DNA from: Isoetes taiwanensis
Lineage: Eukaryota; Streptophyta; Lycopodiopsida; Isoetales; Isoetaceae
DNA: 64,000 nucleotides
Assembly (NCBI GenBank): GCA_021234155.1
Contig: JAJEKV010000004.1
Coordinates: 9,238,109-9,302,108, forward strand
Direction of reading: 5' to 3'
Part shown: positions 36,167-47,040 of the stretch, piece by piece
Numbering within the stretch: position 1 is the stretch's first letter
Layout: every line of letters begins with the position of its first letter
Made by a program: the position numbers and the translations under genes
Notes under the pieces: model-generated
Databases searched by the model: none
Told to the model about the DNA's origin: nothing
Seen by the model: only the letters and a program-made list of their open reading frames with translations

Positions 36167-37220
36167 ATGATGTCGCGCTTCAAGCTGACGGTCGACCTAA
36201 AGAAGATGAACGTCTTCCAGCTGCTTAGCGTCCTCCTAGACTATCTTTCGAAGGAAGACCCTATGATTGACACTGTCTTAGATCTACTCGTGACTCATTT
36301 CACTACGGGCCGTAGAATCCCCTACCCGATCTTCCACTTTAACGACCGCTTCCTCATGAAGCTAAACGCTGCAGACCAACCCTACACCCTTGTGGAGCAG
36401 CCTGATCAAGCTTGGGACCTTGTTAAGTTCTATCCACAAGCCGGTCCCGAGGAAGATCCCGCCGAGCTCATCCGGACGGAGGCCCAAAGGATTCAGCTCC
36501 TTGCTAGGTTAGAAGACCTTCAGCAAATAGCTAATGCCCTACCAGAAGAGCGGGCCAACAGTTTCTATTACCTTGGTAAAGGCCATGCACTCATGTACAG
36601 GGACCATTACAACCTTCCCACCTTCTTTTGGAACGAAGAACTCTATAGTTTTGTTTTTGAAACTGTTCCACCTAGCTTCACCCAGGATCGCATGGACCTT
36701 GTGCAAGCGGACATGCGGGCTCGCCCGGCCCGGTACCATACGGAGATTGCCAGGCGCATACAAGCGCGTTTGGACAAAGAGGCCCAGGCTGCTGAGAGAG
36801 AGAGGCTTCGTAAAGAAGAGGAGGATGCCCAAAACCAGCAGGGTGGGGACCAGCAGATGGATCAGCAGGAGGACCAGCAAGTTGATCAGCAGGGGGATCA
36901 GAACGTTGACCAGCAGCAGGATCAAAATGTTGATCAAAACATTGACCAAACGGTGGATCAAACTGTTGGCCAGCAACAAGATCAACCTGTAGATCAGGGT
37001 GGAGTCCGGAATAGGAAGGCTAGGGAATGGGGTAATAGGAAAAGGAAGAATACCAAACCCGTAAAGGGGGGTGTGGATTACAAAACCCGATTGCAGAAGG
37101 ATGCCACCATTGCCAAGAAAACATCAGCTCAGCGACGCGAGCAGATCGTTCAACGGGCAAAGCATCCGACAACCGGCGGGAAATCCATCCCAATTTTGAA
37201 GCAACCCATCAAGCCGCGGA
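36167..37220 (+). pseudogene. H3-type element gene, 5' part, cut by Copia
   Basis: An open frame from ATG at 36167 (second ATG at 36170) to the Copia left edge. Residues 1-~220 form a novel region (FKLTVDLKKMNVFQLLSVLL, EDLQQIANALPEERANSFYYL, LPTFFWNEELYSFVFE) that I recognise in no family. Next comes a charged helix (KEAQAAERERLRKEEEDAQN), a ~65-residue Q/D repeat built on DQQ(x)DQ and NVDQ units (about 36830-37000), and a Lys/Arg-rich tail with [14 protein letters not shown] and [13 protein letters not shown]. That tail is the lead-in to a histone H3 domain in the second copy of this region (43.3-43.8 kb). Here the Copia LTR replaces the histone fold, so the frame ends in LTR sequence at 37234. 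Q/D runs and basic tail suggest a nuclear or nucleic-acid-bound protein; function unknown. Confidence 0.7.
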
Positions 37221-37648
37221 TGAATTTAGAATGAAGATATTAATCGAGAAACCATTGAAGCCTTTGAACCAAGTTTATTCATTGAATATTTCGATGGTTC
37301 AATGGTTAAACTTAATTTTTGTGGCTCACGTTGCAGAATGACCCTAAGTCCTAGCTCGGTCCGGCCAGGTGGAAACAATAGCATGGATCTAGTAACCGAC
37401 TCGGTTATTGGAAGGGTAAGATCAGGGGATTGCCGGATTGCGGTGATCCCTTAATACATTTAAGTAGAAATATTCTCTCTGTACAGACCGACGGATTGAT
37501 CAAGAAATCAAGTCGAAGTTGTAACATTGACGATATGAATATTATTCATTAAAGTTTGAGTTGGAGTTTAACCTTGTTGTGACATTGTTTATTTTCTAAG
37601 GAGAGTAGTTAAGTCTAGTTGAGGCATTGTATAAGAAATTATCTTTCA
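37221..37648 (+). repeat. Left LTR of Copia element (11 bp short)
   Basis: Begins TGAATTTAGAATGAAG directly after AAGCCGCGGA of the host ORF and ends ATTATCTTTCA. The right LTR has 11 further bases at its start, so this copy is truncated at the outer edge. Confidence 0.9.
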
Positions 37649-37649
37649 G

Positions 37650-37662
37650 TGGTATCAGAGCC
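37650..37662 (+). promoter_or_regulatory. Copia primer binding site, initiator tRNA-Met
   Basis: TGGTATCAGAGCC one base after the left LTR end, the usual plant Copia primer site. Confidence 0.92.
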
Positions 37663-37672
37663 TGTTAGAACA

Positions 37673-40600
37673 ATGTCCACACGTTTTGGAGCTACTCTTT
37701 TGAGCTCAGTAGATGTTTTCCAGGGAGTAGGAGGTTTTCAGATTTGGAAAGAGAGAGTAAAAGAAGTTTTGAAATTTGAAGGATTGTGGTATATAATTGA
37801 ACCTGGTACTAATGAGAATGTTGAAATAAGCAGTTCTGCAGTGGGAGAAACCTCAACAACCAAATCAGGAGAATCAACTGCAAAATCCAAAGGGGTTAGT
37901 GTCAGCAGTGATAAGGTAAGTGATGAGTTAAAAATAGACCAGGCTAAAGCTATAATCATGTGCAAAGTTGCACCAAGCATAATGTTGAAGCTGAGGGATT
38001 TGAGTCCTAGGGAGGCATGGAAGTATTTAATCAAAACTTATGAAACAAAGAGCTCATCCCAGATTGATGTTTTGGAAAAGGAGATTAGGAAGATGAAATT
38101 TGATGACAAGGTAGACTTAACCACAATGTTTCATAAGTTTGACTGTCTTTGTGCAGACTTAGAAGCAGCTGGTGTAAGTATGTCAGTGAGCCACCAGATC
38201 TTAGCAATTTCTAAAATGTTTAGCAACTATGGGACATTGGCCACAATGATAAGAACGGTTGCTAGAACCAAGGAGGAGGCTGAGCAGATAGCCAGAACTG
38301 AAATAGAGCAGAGGTTTGTGAATGATAATGAAAATGATGATGATGAAGATTCAGCAGAAGTGTTGGTTGTAAAGAGAGGAAAGGCTTCTAGTGACAGAGG
38401 TAGGCAAATCGGCCCATGCTATGGCTGTGGGGAAGCTGGACATTTGAAGTTCAACTGCCCTAGGAATGCTCAAAATGTGAAAATATGTTATACATGTGGA
38501 GGAGTGGGACATTTTGCATCAAAATGCCCAAGTCCAAAGGATAGTGGCAGGGGCAGAGGTAGAGGAAGGGGCAGGTATAATCATTATACAAATAGAGGCA
38601 GGGGCAGAAGCACTAAGGCAGCAAATACTAATGTTGCTGTTGTAGATGGTGAGGAGGAAGACTCAGAAGAGGAGGTAACAAATTCCTTTTGCAATTATGT
38701 GAACAAAGTGCAACGTTCTAAAACATCTTTTGTTGTAGATTCGGGAGCTGAAAGAACAATCTTAGAGTCTCCAAGTTTGTTGGCAAGATGTGATAGAGAG
38801 CAGAAGATGGCAGAATTAAAGAAGTGGAAGCTGGAGGCATGTTAAAATTGTTTGACTTGCAAGGAAATCCTGTAGAAATTGAGAAAGTACTCTGTGTACC
38901 ATCTATTGTGAAAAACTTAATCTCTGTGAGTCAGTTAGTTGACCTGGATTATCAGGTTTTGTTTGACAAGCTTGTATGCAGAATTGTGAAGGATAATAAA
39001 ACATGTTTTTTGGGAAAAAGAGTTGGTGATCTCTTTGTTAGATATTTCTGATAATGTGGCAGCAGTGAACCAAGTGTCAATCCCTAATTATAAAACATGG
39101 CATGAACGGTTGGGGCATACAAACATAAACAATGTGAAAGCATTAAACAATTTGGGATACATTAATGCAACAGGTGAAGATGCAAAGAATTTTGTATTTA
39201 GGGGATGCATGATAGGAAAAAGCACTCGGTTACCTTTTGGCAGGAGAACAAAGAGAGCTGAAACACCACTGGAATTAATCCATACAGACATTTGTGGACC
39301 ACTCAATGTAAGAAGTTGTTCTGGAAAGAGGTACTTCATTACCTTCATAGACGATTATACTAGAAAAGCTAAATGCTATTGCTTGAGAAAAAAATATGAA
39401 GCACTGAAAGCATTCAAGGAGTATGTGAATGAAGTAGAAAGAGAAACAGGTTATAAAATTAAATGCTTGAGGTCTGACAGGGGTGGTGAGTATATCTCAA
39501 AGAATTTCAGAGCCTTTTGCATTGAGAAAGGGATCAAGAGGCAATTAACATGCAGGTATTCTCCTCAACAGAATGGGGTAGCAGAGAGAAAGAATCGAAC
39601 ATGTCTAAATGCAGTCAGGGCAATGCTAAAGCATGCTGGATTACCAAACATGTTATGGGAAGAAGCACTAAAGACTGCAATTTATATACAAAACAGGGTT
39701 CCAAGTTCTAGTATTGAAGGAGAAGTGCCAGAACTATTGTGGTAAAAAAGAATGCCATCATATGAAAAATTTAGGACCTATGGTTGCTTGGCATACGTGC
39801 ACATTCCAGAAGAGTTGAGAAGTAAATTGGATGACAGAGCCTTAATTGCTTTCTTAATTGGATATGATGAGGAATCGAAGGCATACAGGCTATATGTGCC
39901 AAGCAAACGAAAGATAGTGATAAGCAGAGATGTTGTATTCTCTGAAGAACAATTGTATAAGGATTTTAAAAATCTGAAAACAGAAAATAAAAGGGAGATA
40001 GAGACAACAACAAAACCAGACCAGGATACTGAACTTGATAGTGATGATGATGGGGATTTAGATAAAGTAACACAAGTAGGCCTAACAGATAATAATCTTA
40101 ATCAGGAAGTGGTACAAGAAGAAATTGGTGCTGGTAGGCCAAGAAAAAGAATGACAGAAGGAGAAAGGCTGAAGAGGGAATTGGCAGATAAGGGAATTAA
40201 GGTTGATGAGTTGGGAAGAGAAACTGATGGAAAAAGCAGAAGGTTGGAGACACTAGATGAAGAAGTGGTCCCACATTTGATGGTTGCAATGGAAAATGAT
40301 GTGCCTCAAACATATAGGGAAGCAATGAATGATAAAAACAGTGAACATTGGCAAAATGCTATGGAGGAAGAAATGGCAGCGTTTAAACGAACTGATACAT
40401 TTGAAGTAGTGAACCAGCCAGAAGATAAAAATCTGGTAGGTAACAAATGGATTTTTAAGATAAAGGAGCTTCCAGATGGTTCAAAAAAATTCAAGGCTAG
40501 ACTGGTTGCTCAGGGATTTACTCAACAAAAGGGAGTTGACTATAATGACACCTATTCACCAATTGTGAAATTATAAAGCATAAGAATTATGCTAGCACTG

Positions 40601-41880
40601 GCAAACTCAATGGACTGGGAAATCCATCACATGGATGTTAGTACTGCATTTCTAAATGCAGAATTAGAGGAAGAAATTTACATGATACCACCTCTGGGAT
40701 TTGAAGAAAAGAAGAACAAAGTTTGGAAGTTAAAGAGGGCAGTATACGGGCTTAAACAATCACCCAGAGCCTGGTACACTTGCATGAATAAATATCTGAC
40801 AGAACAGGGATTTATGAAATTAAATGGAGATGGGAATTTATACGTATACAAGCAGCATGAACACTTTTGCATAATTGCGCTCTATGTAGATGATTGTGTA
40901 ATGTTTTCCAATAATCTGGATTGTCTAGAAACCTGCAAGAAGTTGCTCAAATCCAGGTTTAAAATGACAGATTTGGGGGAGTTAAGGAAATTCCTGGGCA
41001 TTAAAGTGGTGAGGGATCGTGCTGGGAAAACTATCAACATGAGTCAGGCTGATTATATTCAAGGTATGCTTAATAGATTTAAAATGGCAGAATGTAATGT
41101 TGTAAGCACACCTCTGGTCCTAGGACACAAGATCAGTAGAAAATGTGCCCTACAACTGTTGAAGAGATTGAATATATGAAGCAGGTTCCTTATAGAAGTC
41201 TAATTGGTTGTCTTCTGCATTTATCTGGAGCAACAAGACCTGACATTGCTTTTGCAGTTAATCTATTGAGCAGGTATAATAATAACCCAGGAAGACAGCA
41301 TTGGGCAGCAGCCAAACGTATTTTGAGATATTTAAAAGGATCTATAGATGATGGAATAACATTCAAAGATACTGGGTATAACATTGATGCGTACACAGAT
41401 GCAGACTGGTGGGGAGGAGATGTAGACCAGAGACATTCAACATCAGGTTATGTGGTCATGATTGGCAAGAATCCAGTGAGCTGGAAGTGCAAAAAACAGA
41501 ATACCGTGGCTTTGTCCAGTGCAGAAGCAGAATACATAGCCCTGACCTTGGCAGCCAAAGAAATATTATGGGTAAGTAGACTTATAGAAGAAATTGGTGT
41601 AAGAAAGCATGAACCTACTTCATTGTGGTCTGATAGTGCAAGTGGAATAGCCATGAGTCAAAATCCAGTGCTTCATGAGAGGTCTAAACATATTGAGATG
41701 AAGCAGCACTTTATAAGGGAGATGGTTCAGAGAAAATTAGTAACAGTCAAATATGTTCCTACAGAAAGACAAATGGCAGATATTTTAACCAAGGCTCTCA
41801 GGGAACCAAGATTTAACATGTTAAAACATTTGCTAGGTGTGCAGGGTATAGAAGGAAATAACTCAGTTATGCAGTCATGA
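37673..41880 (+). pseudogene. Copia gag-pol polyprotein, broken at several points
   Basis: Starts at ATG 37673 (MSTRFGATLLSSVDVF). Gag has two CCHC zinc knuckles, CYGCGEAGHLKFNC and CYTCGGVGHFASKC (about 38418-38530), then an RG-rich stretch. Protease follows with FVVDSGAERTI (38730). Integrase has the HERLGHTNINNVKAL pre-domain, LIHTDICGPLNVRS and FIDDYTRKAK core. RT shows QGFTQQKGVDYNDTYSPIVKL (about 40510-40575) and the catalytic LYVDDCVMF (about 40880). RNase H ends with SSAEAEYIALTLAAKEILW (about 41520). The polyprotein is interrupted near 38845, 39040, 39745, 40575 and 41150 by stops or shifts, despite nearly identical LTRs, so it probably moved using proteins from another copy, or decayed quickly. 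Confidence 0.92.
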
Positions 41881-41912
41881 GATCACAGCTGAAATATTCA
41901 ATGATGGGGAAG

Positions 41913-42351
41913 TGTTGAGAATATGAATTTAGAATGAAGATATTAATCGAGAAACCATTGAAGCCTTTGAGCCAAGTTTATTCATTGAATATTTCGATGG
42001 TTCAATGGTTAAACTTAATTTTTGTGGCTCACGTTGCAGAACGACCCTAAGTCCTAGCTCGGTCCGGCCAGGTGGAAACAATAGCATGGATCTAGTAACC
42101 GACTGGGTTATTGGAAGGGTAAGATCAGGGGATTGCCGGATTGCGGTGATCCCTTAATACATTTAAGTAGAAATATTCTCTCTGTACAGACCGACGGATT
42201 GATCAAGAAATCAAGTCGAAGTTGTAACATTGACGATATGAATATTATTCATTAAAGTTTGAGTTGGAGTTTAACCTTGTTGTGACATTGTTTATTTTCT
42301 AAGGAGAGTAATTAAGTCTAGTTGAGGCATTGTATAAGAAATTATCTTTCA
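41913..42351 (+). repeat. Right LTR of Copia element
   Basis: 439 bp, starts TGTTGAGAATATG after a purine run and ends ATTATCTTTCA. It is followed directly by a repeat of host sequence AGATCTACTCGTGACTC that first occurs at 36280. Confidence 0.92.
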
Positions 42352-43035
42352 AGATCTACTCGTGACTCATTTCACTACGGGCCGTAGAATCCCCTACCCG
42401 ATCTTCCACTTTAACGACCGCTTCCTCATGAAGCTAAACGCTGCAGGCCAACCCTACACCCTTGTGGAGCAGCCTGATCAAGCTTGGACCCTTGTTAAGT
42501 TCTATCCATAAGCCGGTCCCGAGGAAGATCCCGCCGAGCTCATCCGGACGGAGGCCCAAAGGATTCAGCTCCTTGCTAGGTTAGAAGACCTTCAGCAAAT
42601 AGCTAATGCCCTACCAGAAGAGCGGGCCAACAGTTTCTATTACCTTGGTAAAGGCCATGTACTCATGTACAGGGACCATTACAACCTTCCCACCTTCTTT
42701 TGGAACGAAGAACTCTATAGTTTTGTTTTTGAAACTGTTCCACCTAGCTTCACCTGTGATCGCATGGACCTTGTGCAAGCGGACATGGCTGGCTCGCCCG
42801 GCCCGGTACCATACGGAGATTGCCAGGCGCATACAAGCGCGTTTGGACAAAGAGGCCCAGGCTGCTGAGAGAGAGAGGCTTCGTAAAGAAGAGGAGGATG
42901 CCCAAAACCAGCAGGGTGGGGACCAGCAGATGGATCAGCAGGAGGACCAGCAAGTTTATCGCCAGGGGATCGAACGTTGACCGCCGGCTAGGATCAAAAT
43001 GTTGATCAAAACATTGACCAAACGGTGGATCAAAT

Positions 43036-43285
43036 CTGTTAATAGCAACCCCGGGGGTTCACTTATAGTAAGGGGGTATGCTATGTATGCGTGCATAGGG
43101 TGATCAAAAAACACCCAGATAACGCATTTCTTGAAAGGCAAATTCGACCCCTTCCGCACAAAGTTTACCCCAAGTAGTGGCAAAAACCCCCTACCTCTTA
43201 CGTATTACGTATGGAAATGGGTCGAAAAAACCCCCCTACAAGTCACTCAGGCACATTGTATGGCACTTACAGTGAATCCCCCTTG
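43036..43285. mobile_element. Small MITE-like insert within the H3-type gene
   Basis: About 240 bp absent from the equivalent point of the first copy (36963-36970). It begins near GGGGGTTCACTTATAGTAAG and ends near CTTACAGTGAATCCCCCT, so its ends are imperfect inverted repeats (GGGGG(A)TTCACT). No coding capacity. It fits a miniature inverted-repeat transposon. Target duplication not clear. Confidence 0.6.
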
Positions 43286-43834
<549 letters not shown>

Positions 43835-44099
43835 CTAGGCGACTTTCTTTCTTCTATTGTAAAATTTTTGTGAACTTATCTATGTAAAGTATTCCAATTT
43901 TTGAAGTTGTGAATATAAAAATGTTTTTTTCCGCCACTTGGTGTGGATTTAAATATAAATTATTAATTAAATAATAAGTTTTATTTAATAACTTTGGGAA
44001 ACGTGTCGAAATGTATAAAGTCCCTTTTGGGCCCGTTAGGGTTTCATTCTCCCTCTTGTTTTCAGCATTTTCCTCCTCCTCCCTTGCGCCTCCATCCTC
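43835..44099 (+). promoter_or_regulatory. Spacer with 3' UTR of H3-type gene and putative promoter of H2A-like gene
   Basis: AT-rich spacer. A TATA-like TATAAAG at 44014-44020 sits ~80 bp upstream of the ATG at 44100, followed by a pyrimidine-rich leader. This suggests the downstream ORF may be transcribed on its own rather than only from the LTR. Weak evidence, based on position alone. Confidence 0.3.
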
Positions 44100-44438
44100 A
44101 TGGCTCGCCCAACCTTGCAGCAGTGGTATCTGGATGGAGAGCATTGGGACCCTGCGGTCCCCTTTGACCTTCTTCACCCTTACCTCCTCCAGCAGGTAGA
44201 CCTTATCTCTAATATGCAGGCGCATCCCGATTACGCCGCCTTCCTTCAGTTCTACTGTGAAGAGATTTTACCTGCATGTGTCTACAACGACGATGATTCG
44301 CAGCTCTATCTCGACTTCCACACCCTGCTCCAGATGTTAGGGGGTGATGAACATGCCCGGAATGTTATTAAGGGCATAAGGAGGCGAGGGACTGACCTCC
44401 CTATTGTCACTGGCCATCATTATGGACCAGTATATTGA
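44100..44438 (+). pseudogene. H2A-like histone fold ORF
   Basis: ATG at 44100 opens a 112-residue frame. Residues 20-45 (VPFDLLHPYLLQQVDLISNM then QAHPDY) align without gaps to the H2A stretch FPVGRIHRFLKQGRYAERVG then AGAPVY. This continues as AAFLQFYCEEIL against LAAVLEYLAAEIL, and GGDEHARNVI against RNDEELSKLL. The helix1-loop-helix2-loop-helix3 spacing fits the histone fold within two or three residues. Overall identity is low, but the order of Pro, His, Leu, Gln, Tyr, EIL and DE anchor positions supports H2A. The frame shifts at about 44404-44438 into the next ORF, which may originally have been one protein with it. Alternatives: an unrelated all-helical protein. A profile search would decide. 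Confidence 0.5.
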
Positions 44439-45453
44439 GGACGAGGAGATAGCTGCTGAGCATTCCTCTACGCCTGTACCTCCTGACCCAGAAGACGACG
44501 AAGTCGTCGACGAGCAGGATTTTGTAAGGTGGAGGGAACTTGCCATTGAAGCCCCTGCAAGTCGAGAGAAAGCCCTCAAGCTCGAAGGGCTAAATCTTCT
44601 TCCTACAGTACTCTTGAATAGCCAAGAGTACCTGATTCTTGAGGACATTATGTGGGCCTACCACGTCATTGCTGATATGCGGGGCCGCAAAAAGATAGAG
44701 GTCCTCTATGATCTTGCTGAGTATTGCCAGGATGACTTCCTCGACTTTACCACACCGGTTGTGCATCCTCCACCAGTCGAGAACTTGTTGGCATACCGGC
44801 CAGAAGAACTAGAGCCCGTTGAGACCCTTTTGTCACTTCGGCAGTTCTTATTGACTGACACACCCCAGCCTCCGGAGGAGCACTTTGCAGCTCAGTTGCG
44901 GCCTCCTCTGGCAGATCCGCCTTTGCAAATCACCATGGGAGGGGTGGGTCAGGAAGAGGAAGACCTTTGGGCCACCAAGGTAAGTCTTAGAGATGACAAG
45001 GAAGAAGCAGAGGAGGAGAAGATCCCCGTCAACTTGGAAAAGGAAGCGGAGACCTCCAGGGATCCTCAGATTAGGGCAATGGGCAACCATGTGCCCCGAT
45101 TCTTTCTTTCAGCCTTTCGGCAAGGTGAGGTATTGTTCTTCTCCAAGAACTTGGGGCCTTCTTCTGAAGCTTCTTGGTGGGCGCTTCGTGCCATATCCAC
45201 TTTGGCAGGCCATAAGAAGATAGACTACCACGCCACCACTATTACATTGGTCCGACGAGATTTGGCTATAGCAGCATTGGGGGACGTGGCGGGCTGCGCT
45301 AATATGCGACTCCTTGTGGCGGCACCTTTGGCCACTTGCTTACCACCGGAAGCCGCAGCTCGAGCCGCCCTCTCTGCTAGCCCCAGTGCTACTTTGATGC
45401 GCTACCGTCCACCTCCTCAGCCTATGGACGAAGAGGAGGGACCTAGTTCTTAG
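44404..45453 (+). CDS. Long acidic ORF with possible second histone-fold region
   Basis: 349 residues, overlapping the end of the H2A-like ORF in another frame; probably its continuation after an indel. The N-terminal part is acidic (DPEDDEVVDEQDF), then helical (LNLLPTVLLNSQEYLILEDI, WAYHVIADMRGRKKIEVLYD). An acidic linker with EDKEEAEEEK-like runs follows. The C-terminal region PRFFLSAFRQGEVLFF, SWWALRAISTLAGHKKID, TLVRRDLAIAALGD resembles the H2A/H2B pattern of short helix, long helix ending LAG, and a short helix starting with basic residues (H2A: LELAGNAARDNKK...VPRHIQLAIRND). I would not call it H2A or H2B on this alone. No intact promoter was seen. The stop is at 45451-45453. Confidence 0.35.
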   Translation: MSLAIIMDQYIEDEEIAAEHSSTPVPPDPEDDEVVDEQDFVRWRELAIEAPASREKALKLEGLNLLPTVLLNSQEYLILEDIMWAYHVIADMRGRKKIEVLYDLAEYCQDDFLDFTTPVVHPPPVENLLAYRPEELEPVETLLSLRQFLLTDTPQPPEEHFAAQLRPPLADPPLQITMGGVGQEEEDLWATKVSLRDDKEEAEEEKIPVNLEKEAETSRDPQIRAMGNHVPRFFLSAFRQGEVLFFSKNLGPSSEASWWALRAISTLAGHKKIDYHATTITLVRRDLAIAALGDVAGCANMRLLVAAPLATCLPPEAAARAALSASPSATLMRYRPPPQPMDEEEGPSS

Positions 45454-45678
45454 ATATTTGTATTACGCATCTTATACTGCGTTTAGTTGTAAATTTTGGT
45501 TTGGCATTTTCTTTAGCCATTTTATAAATTATGATGTGCCATCTTCTTATCAATTATGACTATTGTATCGATGAATACAATTAAATTGTTCCCTTCCATG
45601 ATGCGTCCTTGTATCTATTAGAGTTTAGAGTATAAGAAAATTGTTCAATGTTCTATATTCATTCCTACCGTCTTGCAG
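45454..45678 (+). other. Spacer, possible 3' UTR or intron
   Basis: AT-rich sequence with AATACAATTAAA-like motifs, ending in an acceptor-like CCTACCGTCTTGCAG at 45664-45678. It could be a 3' UTR, or an intron joining the two flanking ORFs. Confidence 0.35.
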
Positions 45679-46141
45679 ACGAGGGACTCGAAGAATATGA
45701 AGAAAGAATCACCCACCAGATATGAAGGGACGATCCAGGGCCTCCCGAACAGGACTACGGTCAATGGTATGGGGAGTACCCGGAACGAGACGGTGATTAT
45801 GAGGAAGGGGAACCTGAAGAAGAAGGAGAGCCCTATGATCCCGCTAAAGGGGCTTGGAAGTAGTTAACATTCTCAGAGAACGGGCCTTTGAGGACTTACA
45901 GCAAACTCTTCGTCGAACATGGGACTATTGGGACATGACAAGGCATGAAGCTTTTGCTGACGCCAACGATCACTTGTGGCAGATTTCCTATGCCCTAAGA
46001 AGGCTCTTTAATCTCCTCATCATTAGCCCCACACTGGACTACCAACCTGTTATCGTCCAAGCCTGGGCTCGCTACAAGTTAGTGAGAGCTGTATGCGAGA
46101 GCGTTCGCTACTCTATTTTGTACCCTTTTGCGCAGCCCTAG
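45679..46141 (+). pseudogene. H2B-like histone fold ORF with acidic N-terminus
   Basis: An acidic lead (YPERDGDYEEGEPEEEGEPY at about 45774-45833) shifts frame at about 45850 into ILRERAFEDLQQTLRRTWDY, AFADANDHLWQISYALRRLF, SPTLDYQPVIVQAWARYKLV and AVCESVRYSILYPF, stop at 46139-46141. The last ~70 residues follow the H2B pattern: A-x4-N-x3-(I/L)-x2-I-x3-L of helix 2 (SKAMGIMNSFINDIFEKL), then SPTLDYQPVIVQAW against KPTITSREIQTAV, and a long C-terminal helix with AVCESVRYS against AVSEGTKAV. The similarity is modest and by eye. It directly precedes gag. It could be an unrelated helical protein. Confidence 0.4.
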
Positions 46142-46478
46142 GTCCGGTCTACTCAGTTTTGTTTCTATGTTATGTGTGAGTTGAAGAATTGCCCAATGTA
46201 AAGTGTCTACCTCTGTATTATATAACTTTAAGTTTTGTAACTACCTCCAATGTAATGACCTTCAATGTAACGACTGTTCTTACTTATAATAAAGATCTTT
46301 TCTATTGTACTCTTCTATTTACTCTCTCTCTAAATACTATCCGAAATGACATTCTTTGTGAGACTTCATGTCACTATAATTCTGCTTATACCTTTTTATA
46401 CTCAATATAGACGGTGCACGCGCCGTCGCCTGGCAGACACCCTCGAATGCCAGTCGACTAACACCTGAGCAGGAACTT
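46142..46478 (+). other. Spacer before gag
   Basis: T-rich spacer with AATAAAG-type motif (46289-46295), probably the 3' UTR of the H2B-like gene. It ends in an acceptor-like CTCAATATAG before the gag reading frame region. Confidence 0.35.
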
Positions 46479-47040
46479 ATGTTGATGAAGAGGCAATTAG
46501 TCGAGTTACAAGCTTATGTGCTAAACGCCAATCCACCACAGCATATGCAGGAAGACGGACCGGAGTTACCTCCGTTACCGCCAAGTCCACCACCACAGCA
46601 GCCACTTGCACCTGAACCAGGCCCCGTGCCTGCACAAAGGAGGCATCGTTCTAAACGTCGTCGGAGTTCCTCTAGGGATAGTGCCACCTCCTCACAATCA
46701 GCCACTTACGTGTCCTCTCGAAGTCGCCCTCAGATCATCCGGTGACCATGCAAAAGCCGGACAAGGAGTACCGTAAGGCGGTTGATAATGGCCATAACTA
46801 GTATATGGAAGAATAGGAACCGGCGGTTTGATGGGGAAATCTAGGGCGGACTGAATGCGCGAGTCCTGGTTGGACGAGATGAAGGAATTTGGAAAATCCT
46901 ACGGTATGGCGAAAAAAGGATCTGAGGAAGGTTGCCACCACAAACCTTACATGAGTGAGCCCGTGATTTGGTGGAAGGGCTATGCCAGAGCCAAGCATCG
47001 GGCGATGGCGGCGCCACTTTATTGGCTCCTCAAATTGAGT
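46479..47040 (+). pseudogene. Gag of outer gypsy element, N-terminal part
   Basis: 46479-46745 reads MLMKRQLVELQAYVLNANPP, a Pro-rich stretch and a basic Ser/Arg-rich stretch (RRHRSKRRRSSSRDSATSS). After a stop, 46855-46990 reads SWLDEMKEFGKSYGMAKKGS and EPVIWWKGYARAKH, matching the plant gypsy gag capsid pattern (WL.E.EK.F......K...A...L...A..WW). Several shifts are present. The capsid continues at 61.75 kb with FKKFTKAFKSHYVPHAHK, so DNA between was inserted later. Confidence 0.65.

Larger units (their letters stand above)
37221..42351 (+). mobile_element. Ty1/Copia retrotransposon inside the H3-type gene
   Basis: LTRs at 37221-37648 and 41913-42351 differ by about four substitutions over 428 bp, so the insertion is recent. 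The left copy lacks the first 11 bases (TGTTGAGAATA). Primer site TGGTATCAGAGCC at 37650, polypurine tract ATGATGGGGAAG before 41913. Domain order is gag, protease, integrase, RT, RNase H, which is Copia order. Flanks do not show a 5 bp target duplication; instead ~940 bp of host sequence (36280-37220) is repeated after the right LTR (42352-43537). Confidence 0.93.

Noticed and set aside
36539-36985. Minus-strand ORF with LLVLLLIHLLV repeats
   Set aside because: Antisense shadow of the Q/D repeat of the H3-type gene, not a membrane protein.
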